This document shows, piece by piece, positions 7,042 to 16,830 of a DNA stretch of 34,706 nucleotides. Every line of letters starts with the position of its first letter. The stretch's first letter is position 1. The position numbers were made by a program, and so were the translations under genes. Source of the stretch: Lactobacillales bacterium (lineage in GTDB: Bacteria > Bacillota > Bacilli > Lactobacillales > Vagococcaceae); assembly GCA_015654945.1 (NCBI GenBank), contig JAATGB010000172.1, forward strand, positions 1-34,706, written 5' to 3'. The notes beneath the pieces are model-generated. The model made no database searches. It was not told the DNA's origin and worked only from the letters and a program-made list of their open reading frames with translations.

Positions 7042-9729
7042 ATGGATGAAGAAATAAAACGATTAGTAAAGGCGCTAACAAATGATTTTTGTACAGATGC
7101 AAATGCGGATTACATTGCAAATCAATTAAATATTAGCAGAAATCGAGCATCGAGTATTTTGAACAATTTAGTCAAGGAAAAAAAAGTAATAAAAATAAAC
7201 TCACGACCCGTTCTTTTTTTTGATAAGACAAGTATTGAAAGAAACTATAAATGCAACTTGCCAAAAGAAACCTTTAAAACAATGGCTGAATTAAAGGAAT
7301 ACTTAGATCAGGATGCGTTAGAAGAAATTATTGGGTATGATGGGAGTCTTGAAAATATACTCTTTCAGTCCAAAGCAGCAGTTTCCTATTCGGATCATGG
7401 GTTACCAATTATGTTTGTTGGAGAATCTGGCACAGGGAAAACCTTTATTGCGGAAAAAATGGTTAAATATACACGACAAAACAGGATCATTCAAGCTTCA
7501 GCGCCATTTATTCATATTAATTGTAGTGAATATTCAAACAATCCAGATCTATTTTTAGCGAATTTATTTGGTTCTGTTAAAGGCGCGTACACAGGCGCTT
7601 ATAAAGATAGTAAAGGGATTATAGAGGAAGCGGATCAAGGGTATTTGTTTCTTGATGAAGTCCATGCGTTAAATAGGTCGTGTCAGGAAAAATTATTTCA
7701 ATTTATGGATCAAGGAAACTATCATCGCGTTGGGGACAATGAAACTTGGCTACATGCAGATGTTCGCTTGCTTTTTGCGACGACGGAGTATCCGAGCACA
7801 AAATTTTTAACGACTTTTTTGAGAAGAATTCCGGTTATTTTAAGGGTGCCATCTTTAAGTGAACGATCGAAGCTTGAGAAGATTCAGGTGATTACTTTTT
7901 TAATGACCGAAGAAGAAAGGAAGCTAAGCAAGGAAATTACCCTCAGTGAGAATGCCCTAGAGTATCTGCTAACTGCGGAATTTAGAGGGAATATTGGCGA
8001 ATTAAAAAATGTTTTTCAATTAGCGATTGCGAATCAATCTTTTCTGACGAAGAGAAAGACAATCCGACTTTCACTAAATAGCGTTTCTTCTGAAAGAAAC
8101 CGTATGGATTTAAAGCAAGAACAGATTTTTTTGACAGTGAGCGAATTAAAAAATATCGTGATTAATTATGAGAATAATACCGAAATTATCAGTGAGATTC
8201 TGACGATACTTGCTACGGATTATACAATAGAAGGCGGGAGCCATTACGCGCAATGGCTAAAAAAATTATGGGAAACACTGACGCACTTACATTTTAAAAA
8301 TGACCAATTTCCTTCTGAGGACCAACTTATTTTAGAAACAGCGTTAAAAAATATATTTTATACAATTGAGTCAAGCAATTTACATGGTTACTTTACCTTT
8401 TCAAAAAGAATGACTGATTTTAAAACGCTTACAGATAGCTTGTATCTATTTTGTAGTGATTCGAATTATAAATTGTTTCAGGAATTAGAAGAGGCTGCTT
8501 ACTCTGCGGCGAGTAGTTTAAACAATATACTGAAAAAAGAAGCCAAGATCGTTGATTATGTATATGAACAATTTAGTAAGCTGCTCCCACTTAAAAATGT
8601 GCGTATATACCAACTAATTTTGTTTAGTTTTATTGATTATTATTCAATTAGCAGTACCCCGAATACACATACCGGAATTATTATGGCTCACGGAAGTCGG
8701 GTTGCTACAGAAATAGCGAACGCCGTTAATACAATGTTAAATAGTTTTATTTTTGAAGGAATTGATTTACCTCTAGAGGCGAATGCAAAAGAAGCAATGC
8801 TCATTTTAAAGGATAAAATAAAGGAGAATCAACATGCGAAAAAAATTGCGATTTTAACTGACATGGGTAGCTTGACAAAAATTGCAAGCGAAGAAACGGC
8901 ACAGCAAACTGATTTTATCATTGTGAATAGTGTTAATCCACCCTTAGCACTCACCATTGGTAACGATTTACTGCAAGACGCGTCTTTAAAAATCATGGAA
9001 GCGAATATTCTCGAATATACAAAAAATTTTTCCATTGATATTCGTGAAAAAAATGTCAAAAAAAATGCGATTATCTGCTCTTGTGCTTCTGGAAAGGATA
9101 CAGATAGTAAAATTTCTGCGATTTTAAAACAAGCCTTTACAGATGAAAATAAAATGAAAATTATTTCTATTCCATACAATGATCTATTCACCAAACGAAA
9201 TTTGGAAAAAATAAGGGAAGAATTCGCTATAAAGTTTATCATTGGAACATTAGACCCAGATATTGATAAAATTCCTTTTGTTTCGGTAGGGGATCTAATC
9301 GCAAATAATGCGAATGAGCTGTTTCAGTATCTACTAAAGGATGTGTATGGAAGGGAAGAAATTGCTGAAATGACGAAAAAATTATTGAATGAATTTACAC
9401 TCACCAATTTAGTCAATGAACTAACGATATTAAATCCTAGTAAATTGTTAAAACTTGTGACTTCCGCTATTGATGATCTCCAAATGAAATTAGGTTTTTC
9501 CATTCCTATTAATACATGCTTTGGTCTTTATATCCATACCTGCTGCATGATTGAACGGATAATACGGATCGAAGAGGAAAACATAAATGACCGTTCCATT
9601 TCTTTAAATTTAGAAGAAGAATTCAAGCGAAAGTTCAAGCAATCCTTTGATTCAATTGAAGAATTTTATTCTGTGACTATTTCAGATGAAGAGATTTTCT
9701 ATATAAAAAACTACATATACGCAGAGTAA
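7042..9729 (+). CDS. LevR-family sigma54-dependent transcriptional activator (AAA+, EIIA-like and PRD-type regions)
   Basis: N-terminal HTH-like region, Walker A 'GESGTGKT', sigma54-contact 'GAYTGA', 'GYLFLDEVHAL', then EIIA-Man-like 'GIIMAHGSRVATEIANAVN' segment and PRD-like C-terminus. Divergent from the PTS operon. Confidence 0.92.
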   Translation: MDEEIKRLVKALTNDFCTDANADYIANQLNISRNRASSILNNLVKEKKVIKINSRPVLFFDKTSIERNYKCNLPKETFKTMAELKEYLDQDALEEIIGYDGSLENILFQSKAAVSYSDHGLPIMFVGESGTGKTFIAEKMVKYTRQNRIIQASAPFIHINCSEYSNNPDLFLANLFGSVKGAYTGAYKDSKGIIEEADQGYLFLDEVHALNRSCQEKLFQFMDQGNYHRVGDNETWLHADVRLLFATTEYPSTKFLTTFLRRIPVILRVPSLSERSKLEKIQVITFLMTEEERKLSKEITLSENALEYLLTAEFRGNIGELKNVFQLAIANQSFLTKRKTIRLSLNSVSSERNRMDLKQEQIFLTVSELKNIVINYENNTEIISEILTILATDYTIEGGSHYAQWLKKLWETLTHLHFKNDQFPSEDQLILETALKNIFYTIESSNLHGYFTFSKRMTDFKTLTDSLYLFCSDSNYKLFQELEEAAYSAASSLNNILKKEAKIVDYVYEQFSKLLPLKNVRIYQLILFSFIDYYSISSTPNTHTGIIMAHGSRVATEIANAVNTMLNSFIFEGIDLPLEANAKEAMLILKDKIKENQHAKKIAILTDMGSLTKIASEETAQQTDFIIVNSVNPPLALTIGNDLLQDASLKIMEANILEYTKNFSIDIREKNVKKNAIICSCASGKDTDSKISAILKQAFTDENKMKIISIPYNDLFTKRNLEKIREEFAIKFIIGTLDPDIDKIPFVSVGDLIANNANELFQYLLKDVYGREEIAEMTKKLLNEFTLTNLVNELTILNPSKLLKLVTSAIDDLQMKLGFSIPINTCFGLYIHTCCMIERIIRIEEENINDRSISLNLEEEFKRKFKQSFDSIEEFYSVTISDEEIFYIKNYIYAE

Positions 9730-9733
9730 GAAT

Positions 9734-9766
9734 GAGAGCCGCCAGTTCATGCTGGAGGCTCTTATT
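9734..9766 (+). terminator. Rho-independent terminator after levR-like gene
   Basis: AGAGCCGCCAG-TTCATG-CTGGAGGCTCT hairpin followed by TATTCTATT. Confidence 0.7.
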
Positions 9767-9794
9767 CTATTAAGTGAAAAAAATCACAAAAACT

Positions 9795-9823
9795 ATTTAC
9801 AAACGAAAAAGTTTATTGTATGA
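9795..9823 (+). promoter_or_regulatory. Candidate sigmaA promoter of adhE
   Basis: TTTACA (9795-9800), 17-nt spacer, TATGAT (9818-9823). Confidence 0.7.
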
Positions 9824-9827
9824 TAAT

Positions 9828-9845
9828 CATGTGAAAAGTTTAACA
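9828..9845 (+). promoter_or_regulatory. Candidate Rex (NADH/NAD+ sensor) operator at the adhE transcription start
   Basis: ATGTGAAAAGTTTAACAA resembles the Rex-type TTGTGA-N6-TMACAA pattern, just downstream of the -10 and upstream of adhE, a common Rex target. Confidence 0.6.
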
Positions 9846-9869
9846 AAGAAATTTTAGGAGGATTATATA

Positions 9870-12470
9870 ATGGCAAAAGCAATTGCAGAAAAGAAAGTAA
9901 AGACAGATGGTGTGCAGGAGACAATTGATATTCTAGCCACAAATGCAGAGCAGGCATTAAAAGAAATGGCGAGTTTTGACCAAGCGAAAGTCGATCATAT
10001 TGTTCATCAAATGGCAATGGCAGCATTAGATCAACATATGCCGCTCGCAAAACTTGCAGTCGAAGAAACAGGTCGCGGAATTTATGAAGATAAATGTATT
10101 AAGAACATGTATGCTTCTGAATATATTTGGAATAATATCAAACATGATAAAACAGTCGGTGTGATTAACGAGGATGACCAAACAGGCTTAATTGAAATTG
10201 CTGATCCAGTCGGAACCGTTTGTGGGATTGTCCCTACCACCAATCCTACATCAACAACGATTTTTAAAGCCATGATTTCGCTAAAAACAAGAAATCCAAT
10301 CGTATTTTCGTTCCATCCAAGTGCACAAAAATGTTCTGTAGCAGCTGCTAAAGTCGTTCGTGAAGCGGCGATCAAAGCAGGGGCACCTGAAAACTGTATT
10401 CAATGGATTGAAAAACCATCTTTAGATGCGACCAACGCCTTGATGAATCACCCGAAAGTTGCAATTGTCCTCGCGACAGGCGGCTCAGCAATGGTGAAGG
10501 CAGCGTACTCAACAGGTAAACCAGCATTAGGAGTCGGACCAGGAAATACACCTGCTTATATCGAAAAAACAGCGAAAATCAAACGTGCAGTTAATGATTT
10601 GATTGTTTCGAAATCATTTGATAATGGAATGATTTGTGCTTCTGAGCAAGCAGTAATCGTGGATCAAGAAGTATATGCTGCAGTTAAGGCAGAATTTGAA
10701 GCGCATCAAGTTTATTTTGTCAAAGCCAATGAACTGCAAAAATTAGAAGCTGTGGTGATGAATGAAGGAAAATATGCGGTCAATCCAGCAATCGTTGGGC
10801 ACTCTGCTTATGAAATCGCAAAATTAGCTGGAATCAAAGTCCCAGAGGGAACAAAAATTTTAGTAGCTGAATTAGAAGGTGCGGGCGCTGATTACCCGTT
10901 ATCTCGTGAGAAATTATCACCTGTGCTCGCGATGATGAAAGCCAAAAATACAGAACATGCTTTAGAATTGTGTGAAACGATGCTTGAATTAGGTGGCTTA
11001 GGACATACAGCCGTGATTCATTCAGAAGATGAAGACTTACAATTGCAATTTGGTTTACGCATGAAAGCGTGCCGGATTCTTGTGAACACACCAGCAGCAG
11101 AAGGCGGAATCGGAAATATCTACAATGAAATGATTCCGTCACTTACGTTAGGCTGTGGTTCATATGGTAAAAACTCTGTTTCGAAGAATGTTTCTGCTAT
11201 TAACTTAATTAATGTAAAAACGGTAGCAAAAAGGAGAAATAATATGCAATGGTTTAAACTTCCACCAAAAATCTTCTTTGAAAAGAACTCCTTACAGTAT
11301 CTGCAAAAAATGGAAAACGTTGAACGAGTATTCTTAGTTTGTGATCCAGGAATGGTTCAATTTGGTTATGCAGATAAAGTAACGGCTGAATTACGTAAAC
11401 GGAAAAATGACGTGAAGATTGAAATTTTCTCCAATGTGGAACCCAATCCTTCAACAAATACTGTTTATGCAGGAACAAAAATGATGGTTGATTTCGAACC
11501 AGATACAGTTATCGCTCTGGGTGGTGGTTCTGCAATGGATGCGGCTAAGGGCATGTGGATGTTTTTTGAACACCCAGATACTGAATTCTTTGGCGCAAAA
11601 CAAAAATTCTTGGATATCCGCAAACGGACGTATAAGATTGCCAAAGCACAAAAGACACAATTTGTTTGTATCCCTACAACGTCAGGAACAGGTTCGGAGG
11701 TCACGCCATTTGCAGTTATTACAGATAGTGATACGCATGTGAAATATCCATTAGCAGACTATGCGTTAACACCAGATGTAGCGATTGTGGATCCACAATT
11801 TGTTTTATCGGTACCAAAATCTGTAACTGCTGATACTGGAATGGATGTCCTGACTCATGCAATTGAATCCTATGTTTCTGTAATGGCTTCTGATTATACC
11901 CGCGGTCTAAGCTTGCAAGCAATCAAATTAGTTTTTGAATATCTAGAAGATTCAGTAAACACACCAACCTTAGAAAATCGTGAAAAAATGCATAATGCTT
12001 CGACGATGGCTGGGATGGCTTTTGCCAACGCCTTTCTGGGAATCAGCCATTCCATTGCACATAAAATCGGTGGAGAATATGGGATCCCTCATGGCCGTAC
12101 AAACGCAATCTTGTTGCCACATGTTATTAGCTACAATGCAAAAGATCCATCAAAACATGCGATGTTCCCTAAATATGATTTCTTCCGTGCGGATACTGAT
12201 TACGCCGATATCGCGAAGCTATTAGGCTTGAAAGGTGAAACAACAGCAGAGCTTGTGGCAGCTTTAGTCAACGAAGTATTAGAGCTAGGTAAAAAAGTCG
12301 GCATTCAAATGAATCTGAAAGATCAAGGCGTCACACAAAAAACTTTGGACGATACAGTCGATCATATGGCGGAATTAGCGTATGAAGATCAATGTACAAC
12401 GGCTAATCCAAAGGAACCGCTAATTAGTGAATTAAAACAAATTATTCTTGACGCGTATCAAGGAAACTAG
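9870..12470 (+). CDS. adhE: Bifunctional acetaldehyde-CoA/alcohol dehydrogenase
   Basis: 866 aa: N-terminal CoA-acylating ALDH ('[17 protein letters not shown]', '[14 protein letters not shown]') fused to C-terminal iron ADH ('[15 protein letters not shown]', '[28 protein letters not shown]'). Confidence 0.97.
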   Translation: MAKAIAEKKVKTDGVQETIDILATNAEQALKEMASFDQAKVDHIVHQMAMAALDQHMPLAKLAVEETGRGIYEDKCIKNMYASEYIWNNIKHDKTVGVINEDDQTGLIEIADPVGTVCGIVPTTNPTSTTIFKAMISLKTRNPIVFSFHPSAQKCSVAAAKVVREAAIKAGAPENCIQWIEKPSLDATNALMNHPKVAIVLATGGSAMVKAAYSTGKPALGVGPGNTPAYIEKTAKIKRAVNDLIVSKSFDNGMICASEQAVIVDQEVYAAVKAEFEAHQVYFVKANELQKLEAVVMNEGKYAVNPAIVGHSAYEIAKLAGIKVPEGTKILVAELEGAGADYPLSREKLSPVLAMMKAKNTEHALELCETMLELGGLGHTAVIHSEDEDLQLQFGLRMKACRILVNTPAAEGGIGNIYNEMIPSLTLGCGSYGKNSVSKNVSAINLINVKTVAKRRNNMQWFKLPPKIFFEKNSLQYLQKMENVERVFLVCDPGMVQFGYADKVTAELRKRKNDVKIEIFSNVEPNPSTNTVYAGTKMMVDFEPDTVIALGGGSAMDAAKGMWMFFEHPDTEFFGAKQKFLDIRKRTYKIAKAQKTQFVCIPTTSGTGSEVTPFAVITDSDTHVKYPLADYALTPDVAIVDPQFVLSVPKSVTADTGMDVLTHAIESYVSVMASDYTRGLSLQAIKLVFEYLEDSVNTPTLENREKMHNASTMAGMAFANAFLGISHSIAHKIGGEYGIPHGRTNAILLPHVISYNAKDPSKHAMFPKYDFFRADTDYADIAKLLGLKGETTAELVAALVNEVLELGKKVGIQMNLKDQGVTQKTLDDTVDHMAELAYEDQCTTANPKEPLISELKQIILDAYQGN

Positions 12471-12503
12471 TCAAAAAAACGAATAGACAATTCGCAATAA
12501 ACC

Positions 12504-12547
12504 AAGACAGGTGTTCATCATTTTGATGGGTAGCTGTCTTATTTTTT
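12504..12547 (+). terminator. Rho-independent terminator after adhE
   Basis: AAGACAG (12504-12510) ... CTGTCTT (12534-12540), inner ATCA/TGAT pairing, then ATTTTTTA. Confidence 0.7.
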
Positions 12548-12669
12548 ATCCCAAAATAAGCAGTGTTTGTGCGAATATGTGCTAGCTTGTTACGTAAACG
12601 AATAGAAAGAAGCAATGATTTTATTTGCGATGAACCAAGGTTAGTATTTTTTAGTAAAGCTATTTTTAT

Positions 12670-12694
12670 TTTTGTCCAAAAGTATTGGACAAAA
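12670..12694 (+). promoter_or_regulatory. Palindrome upstream of mtlA, candidate MtlR activator site
   Basis: TTTTGTCCAA-AAGTA-TTGGACAAAA, perfect 10-bp arms, about 17 nt upstream of the candidate -35 of mtlA. Confidence 0.6.
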
Positions 12695-12710
12695 TCGTAT
12701 TTTCCTTTTC

Positions 12711-12739
12711 TTGTACCAATAGTAGTGAGCGTTTACAAT
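12711..12739 (+). promoter_or_regulatory. Candidate mtl operon promoter with overlapping cre (CcpA) site
   Basis: TTGTAC (12711-12716), 17 nt, TACAAT (12734-12739). Minus strand of 12724-12738 reads TTGTAAACGCTCACT, matching WTGNAANCGNWNNCW. Confidence 0.7.
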
Positions 12740-12830
12740 ATAGATGACAATGAAAGTTTGTCTGAGAATAGATCTGCGCAGATTGTATCTCTCGTCGTTT
12801 TTCTTAACTATGTTTAGAGGAGGAAAAATA

Positions 12831-14282
12831 GTGGAACGAACACAAAGCAATGTAAAAGTGAAAGTGCAGCAATTTGGTAGCTTTCTTAGTGGAATGATTA
12901 TGCCCAATATTGGAGCATTTATTGCGTGGGGGATTTTGACAGCGCTTTTTATACCGACAGGCTGGTTTCCAAATGAACATCTGAACCAAATTACAGGGCC
13001 AACGATTACTTATTTATTGCCAATCTTAATTGGTTTTACGGGCGGTCGCTTAGTTTATGGAATTCGCGGCGGTGTCGTGGGTGCGATGGTTACTATGGGA
13101 GTGATTGCAGCAACAGATATTCCGATGTTTTTAGGTGCGATGATCGTTGGACCGACAGGGGCTTATTGTATTAAAAAATTTGACATATTTATAGAAGGAA
13201 AAATCAAACCTGGTTTTGAAATGCTCGTAAATAATTTTTCTGCTGGTATTTTAGCTTCCTTTTTATCTGTGATCGCTTTTTTACTTGTCGGACCTGCAGT
13301 TGAAACCTTAAATAAAGTTTTAGCATCTGGCGTTTCTTTTTTAGTGGATCATTCGTTATTACCCTTAGCCAGCATTATTATTGAACCTGCGAAGGTATTG
13401 TTTTTGAATAATGCAATCAATCATGGAGTGATTAGTCCGATTGCGATTGAGCAGGCAGCGAAAACTGGACGATCCGTGCTGTTCTTATTAGAAGCGAATC
13501 CAGGACCTGGCTTGGGCATCTTGCTTGCTTTTACAATTTTAGGGCATGGAAGTGCGAAACAAACAGCACCAGGCGCAATTATTATCCATTTTCTAGGAGG
13601 GATTCATGAAATCTATTTCCCTTATATTTTGATGAAGCCTGCGTTGATAATAGCGGCAATTGGCGGTGGTATGACTGGAGTAATGACGTTATCTCTTTTT
13701 AATGTTGGGTTAGTCGCACCGGCTTCACCGGGTAGTATATTTGCTATTTTGGCAATGACGCCAAGAAATAGTTATATAGGTGTACTGGCGGGTATTCTTG
13801 CGGCAACGATCGTTTCATTTGCAATTTCAGCTTTAATCCTTAAAACTGCAAAAGAAAGCGAAACCGATTTAGAGACAGCTTCTGCAAAAATGAGCTCTTT
13901 AAAAGGAAAAGCAAGAACACCAAGAACCGCAAGTGCAAATTCTTCAGTAGCTATTCAATTAGATGATGTAACAAAAATTTTAGCCAATACGCAAAAAATT
14001 ATTTTTGCTTGTGATGCGGGGATGGGATCAAGTGCAATGGGAGCTTCGGTATTAAGAAATAAAATAAAAAAAGCCGGATTAACGATTGAAGTCGTCAATT
14101 CTGCTATTTCACAGCTACCAAATGATGCGGATATTGTGGTTACCCATAAAGATTTAACGTCCCGTGCAAGGGAGAAATTACCACAAGCGTATCATGTATC
14201 GGTTGATAATTTTTTGAGTAGCGAGAAATACGATGAATTAGTTGAAAAATTATCCGTAGCAATGACGCCTGTCTTAGAGTGA
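12831..14282 (+). CDS. mtlA: PTS mannitol-specific EIICB component
   Basis: GTG start after GGAGGAAAAATA; 'FGSFLSGMIMPNIGAFIAWGILTALFIPTGW', 'GILLAFTILGHGSAKQTAPGAIIIHFLGGIHEIYFPYIL', C-terminal EIIB 'IIFACDAGMGSSAMGASVL'. ORF-track start (12744) is upstream of the RBS. Confidence 0.95.
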   Translation: MERTQSNVKVKVQQFGSFLSGMIMPNIGAFIAWGILTALFIPTGWFPNEHLNQITGPTITYLLPILIGFTGGRLVYGIRGGVVGAMVTMGVIAATDIPMFLGAMIVGPTGAYCIKKFDIFIEGKIKPGFEMLVNNFSAGILASFLSVIAFLLVGPAVETLNKVLASGVSFLVDHSLLPLASIIIEPAKVLFLNNAINHGVISPIAIEQAAKTGRSVLFLLEANPGPGLGILLAFTILGHGSAKQTAPGAIIIHFLGGIHEIYFPYILMKPALIIAAIGGGMTGVMTLSLFNVGLVAPASPGSIFAILAMTPRNSYIGVLAGILAATIVSFAISALILKTAKESETDLETASAKMSSLKGKARTPRTASANSSVAIQLDDVTKILANTQKIIFACDAGMGSSAMGASVLRNKIKKAGLTIEVVNSAISQLPNDADIVVTHKDLTSRAREKLPQAYHVSVDNFLSSEKYDELVEKLSVAMTPVLE

Positions 14283-14308
14283 AAAATGAGTTTTAGAGGG
14301 GGAATTCC

Positions 14309-16399
14309 ATGTATCTTTCAGCCAGAGCAAGACTCATTATGGAACAATTATTAATAAGTAACCGACCAGTTGACGTGAAAGAGCTGGCAGAAGACTTAAA
14401 CGTAAGTGAGCGAAGTATTCGAAGAGACTTGAAAGAAGTGAAAGCGACACTAAAATCGTATCAGCTAGCGTTGTTGAAAGATCATGGGTATTTGACCTTA
14501 GAAGGCTCCGAGCGGGACAAACAGAATTTTCGCTGGTATTTGATGGATTTATCTTATAGTGATTATAGTCCAGAAGAACGCCAGCAAAAGATTCTGAAAG
14601 CATTGCTAAAAGAGGAAGACGGATTGAAATTAGTTGGCTTGGCTAATGATTTAAAAGTAACAGTTTCGACGATTAGCAATGATCTAACGAAAATCGAAGA
14701 ATGGCTTCCGGCAACGGTAGTCATCGAAAAAAAAAGAGGATTTGGCGTTTCTTTACAAGCCGATGAAGCGCATAAAAGAAGCCTAATGAGTGAATTATTT
14801 ACCCAACAATTTCCTCATTACCAACTCTTGAAGTATTTTCAAGAAAAAGCAAGAACTGAAACGACGAATGAATGGGTGGAAGAACGCTTATTGCATTTAA
14901 TAAGTGAACCATTACTGGAAAAAGTCGAAGGAATTGTTCGAAGCTGGCGAGCAAAAAATGCCAATGAAATTAGTGATGAAGCGTATGCCAATTTAGTTGT
15001 TCACATTTCAATTTCAGTGGAACGAATGATTGCAGGAAATTTTATCCAAGACGGTCCGAATCAGGAAAAAATGGAACAGTATCCAGAGTTTACAGCGGCT
15101 ATGCAGCTATTGGCGGATAGTCTAGACATGGAGCCGGATTATGTTCCCAAGGGCGAAGTTTCGTATGTAACTGCGCATTTAAGAGGCGCGAAAATTCGTG
15201 AAAATAGCCAGCTTCTTTTTGAAAATGAAGAGCTTCAAATCATGACGTTAACGAAGAAACTAATTGCGTTGGTTGAACAAAAACTAGATCAAAAGCTGCC
15301 TAAAGAACCGTTAGCAAAGGGATTAGAGGCACATCTACGACCGACTTTGAGAAGATTACAGCAAGAAATGCGAATCTATAATCCATTGATTCAGTCAATT
15401 AAGCAAGATTATGCGGATTTATTTAAAGTCGTGCGAGAAGCCTTTGATGAAGTTTATCAAGGCGTGCATGCACCAGATGAAGAAATTGGGTATTTGGTTC
15501 TGCATTTTGGCGCTGTCTTAATCCAGTTAGAAAACGACAATCGTTTTTCTGGATTAGTCGTTTGCGCCAGTGGCATTGGGACTTCTAGAATGTTGGTTAC
15601 CCGGTTACATCAGCGGATTCCTCAGTTGAAAAAATTAGAAACCGTTTCTTTATTTGAACTACCTAAAAAAAGGGCGGAAAGCCACTTTGATGTAATTATT
15701 TCAACCATTGATTTAGGGAAAGTTGCTTTTGATTATTTTTTAGTTTCGCCTATTTTGAATGAACGTGAACTGTCTCAAATTGAATTTTTTTTAAAAAGCT
15801 TACATGGAGATTATCATAAAAAGATTGCGGATGAAAAGCAAGCGGAACAGTTAAATTTACTTGAGGCGATACATTTTTTAGAACAGAAACAACTTTTTTC
15901 GCAAATGATCTTAACCATTTTTAAAAATTTTAACTACGCAAGATTAGATGCTAATCTAGGAACGATTGAAGATACGATTCGCGCCATGTGTACACAACTT
16001 TTGGAAAAAGATCCCGAACTCGAAGTGGAAGGCTTAATCAGTACTTTATTGCAAGAAGATGACTGGAAAATTTTTGGCATTCCAGAAGCCCGAATTGGGA
16101 TGTTTCACACGCGGAATAACGCAATTAAAGAGCCATTTTTCCAACTGTTTTCATTAGAAAAACCATTACTTATTAAAAATATGGATCAATCTAAAATGAT
16201 GATTGATCAAATCGTCTTACTTTTAGTGCCAGAAAAGTTTTCCCAGGAAGGGCTAGAAATCATCAGCTATATCAGCACCTTATTTGTTGATAATCGCGAG
16301 CTGAGAACAATTTTAACAGAAGGAGTCGGCGAAAAAATAGCGACGTATTTTGTCGGAAAATTATTGTCTTATTTAGAGACCAGGAGGAAAATAGAATGA
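14309..16399 (+). CDS. mtlR: Mannitol operon transcriptional activator, PRD-containing with EIIB/EIIA-like domains
   Basis: N-terminal HTH 'VDVKELAEDLNVSERSIRRDLKEV', PRDs, EIIB-like 'GLVVCASGIGTSRMLVTRL', EIIA-like C-terminus; between mtlA and mtlF. Confidence 0.9.
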   Translation: MYLSARARLIMEQLLISNRPVDVKELAEDLNVSERSIRRDLKEVKATLKSYQLALLKDHGYLTLEGSERDKQNFRWYLMDLSYSDYSPEERQQKILKALLKEEDGLKLVGLANDLKVTVSTISNDLTKIEEWLPATVVIEKKRGFGVSLQADEAHKRSLMSELFTQQFPHYQLLKYFQEKARTETTNEWVEERLLHLISEPLLEKVEGIVRSWRAKNANEISDEAYANLVVHISISVERMIAGNFIQDGPNQEKMEQYPEFTAAMQLLADSLDMEPDYVPKGEVSYVTAHLRGAKIRENSQLLFENEELQIMTLTKKLIALVEQKLDQKLPKEPLAKGLEAHLRPTLRRLQQEMRIYNPLIQSIKQDYADLFKVVREAFDEVYQGVHAPDEEIGYLVLHFGAVLIQLENDNRFSGLVVCASGIGTSRMLVTRLHQRIPQLKKLETVSLFELPKKRAESHFDVIISTIDLGKVAFDYFLVSPILNERELSQIEFFLKSLHGDYHKKIADEKQAEQLNLLEAIHFLEQKQLFSQMILTIFKNFNYARLDANLGTIEDTIRAMCTQLLEKDPELEVEGLISTLLQEDDWKIFGIPEARIGMFHTRNNAIKEPFFQLFSLEKPLLIKNMDQSKMMIDQIVLLLVPEKFSQEGLEIISYISTLFVDNRELRTILTEGVGEKIATYFVGKLLSYLETRRKIE

Positions 16400-16830
16400 T
16401 TGCATTAAAAATTGAAGATATCACTTTAAATCAGCAGTTTGCAACTAAATTAGCAGCCATTGAAGCATGCGGTCAGCTTTTAGCAAAACAAGGATATACT
16501 TCTGCCGAGTATACGAAAAAAATGATTGAAAGAGATGAGTTAACAACCACTTATATCGGAAATATGGTAGCGATTCCTCATGGAACAGATGATTCTAAAG
16601 CTTGGATCCATCAATCGGGTATCGTGATTTTACAAGTACCTGATGGAGTTGATTTTGACGGCAATCAAGTCAAATTGATTATTGGAATTGCTGGAATTGA
16701 AAATGAACATTTAGAATTGTTGTCTGAAATTGCGTTGGTTTGTTCCGATGTAGAAAATGTGGCGGAAATTGTTGCGGCAAGCTCTGCCGAAAAGATCATT
16801 CAGTTGTTTAAAGATGGGGTGAATGTATGA
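16396..16830 (+). CDS. mtlF: PTS mannitol-specific EIIA component
   Basis: 'IGNMVAIPHGTDDSKAWIHQSGIVILQVPDGVDF' EIIA-Mtl signature; overlaps mtlR and mtlD ends. Confidence 0.94.
   Translation: MIALKIEDITLNQQFATKLAAIEACGQLLAKQGYTSAEYTKKMIERDELTTTYIGNMVAIPHGTDDSKAWIHQSGIVILQVPDGVDFDGNQVKLIIGIAGIENEHLELLSEIALVCSDVENVAEIVAASSAEKIIQLFKDGVNV

Noticed and set aside
8829-9242. 137-aa minus-strand ORF inside the LevR-type gene
   Set aside because: Antisense to a well-supported CDS with clear domains; typical shadow ORF.
11451-11922. Several minus- and plus-strand ORFs within adhE
   Set aside because: Antisense or out-of-frame to a strongly conserved enzyme; no independent RBS or homology signal.
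12563-12817. 84-aa plus-strand ORF between adhE and mtlA
   Set aside because: It spans the mtl promoter, palindrome and cre region, lacks a convincing RBS and has no recognisable family signature; likely fortuitous.
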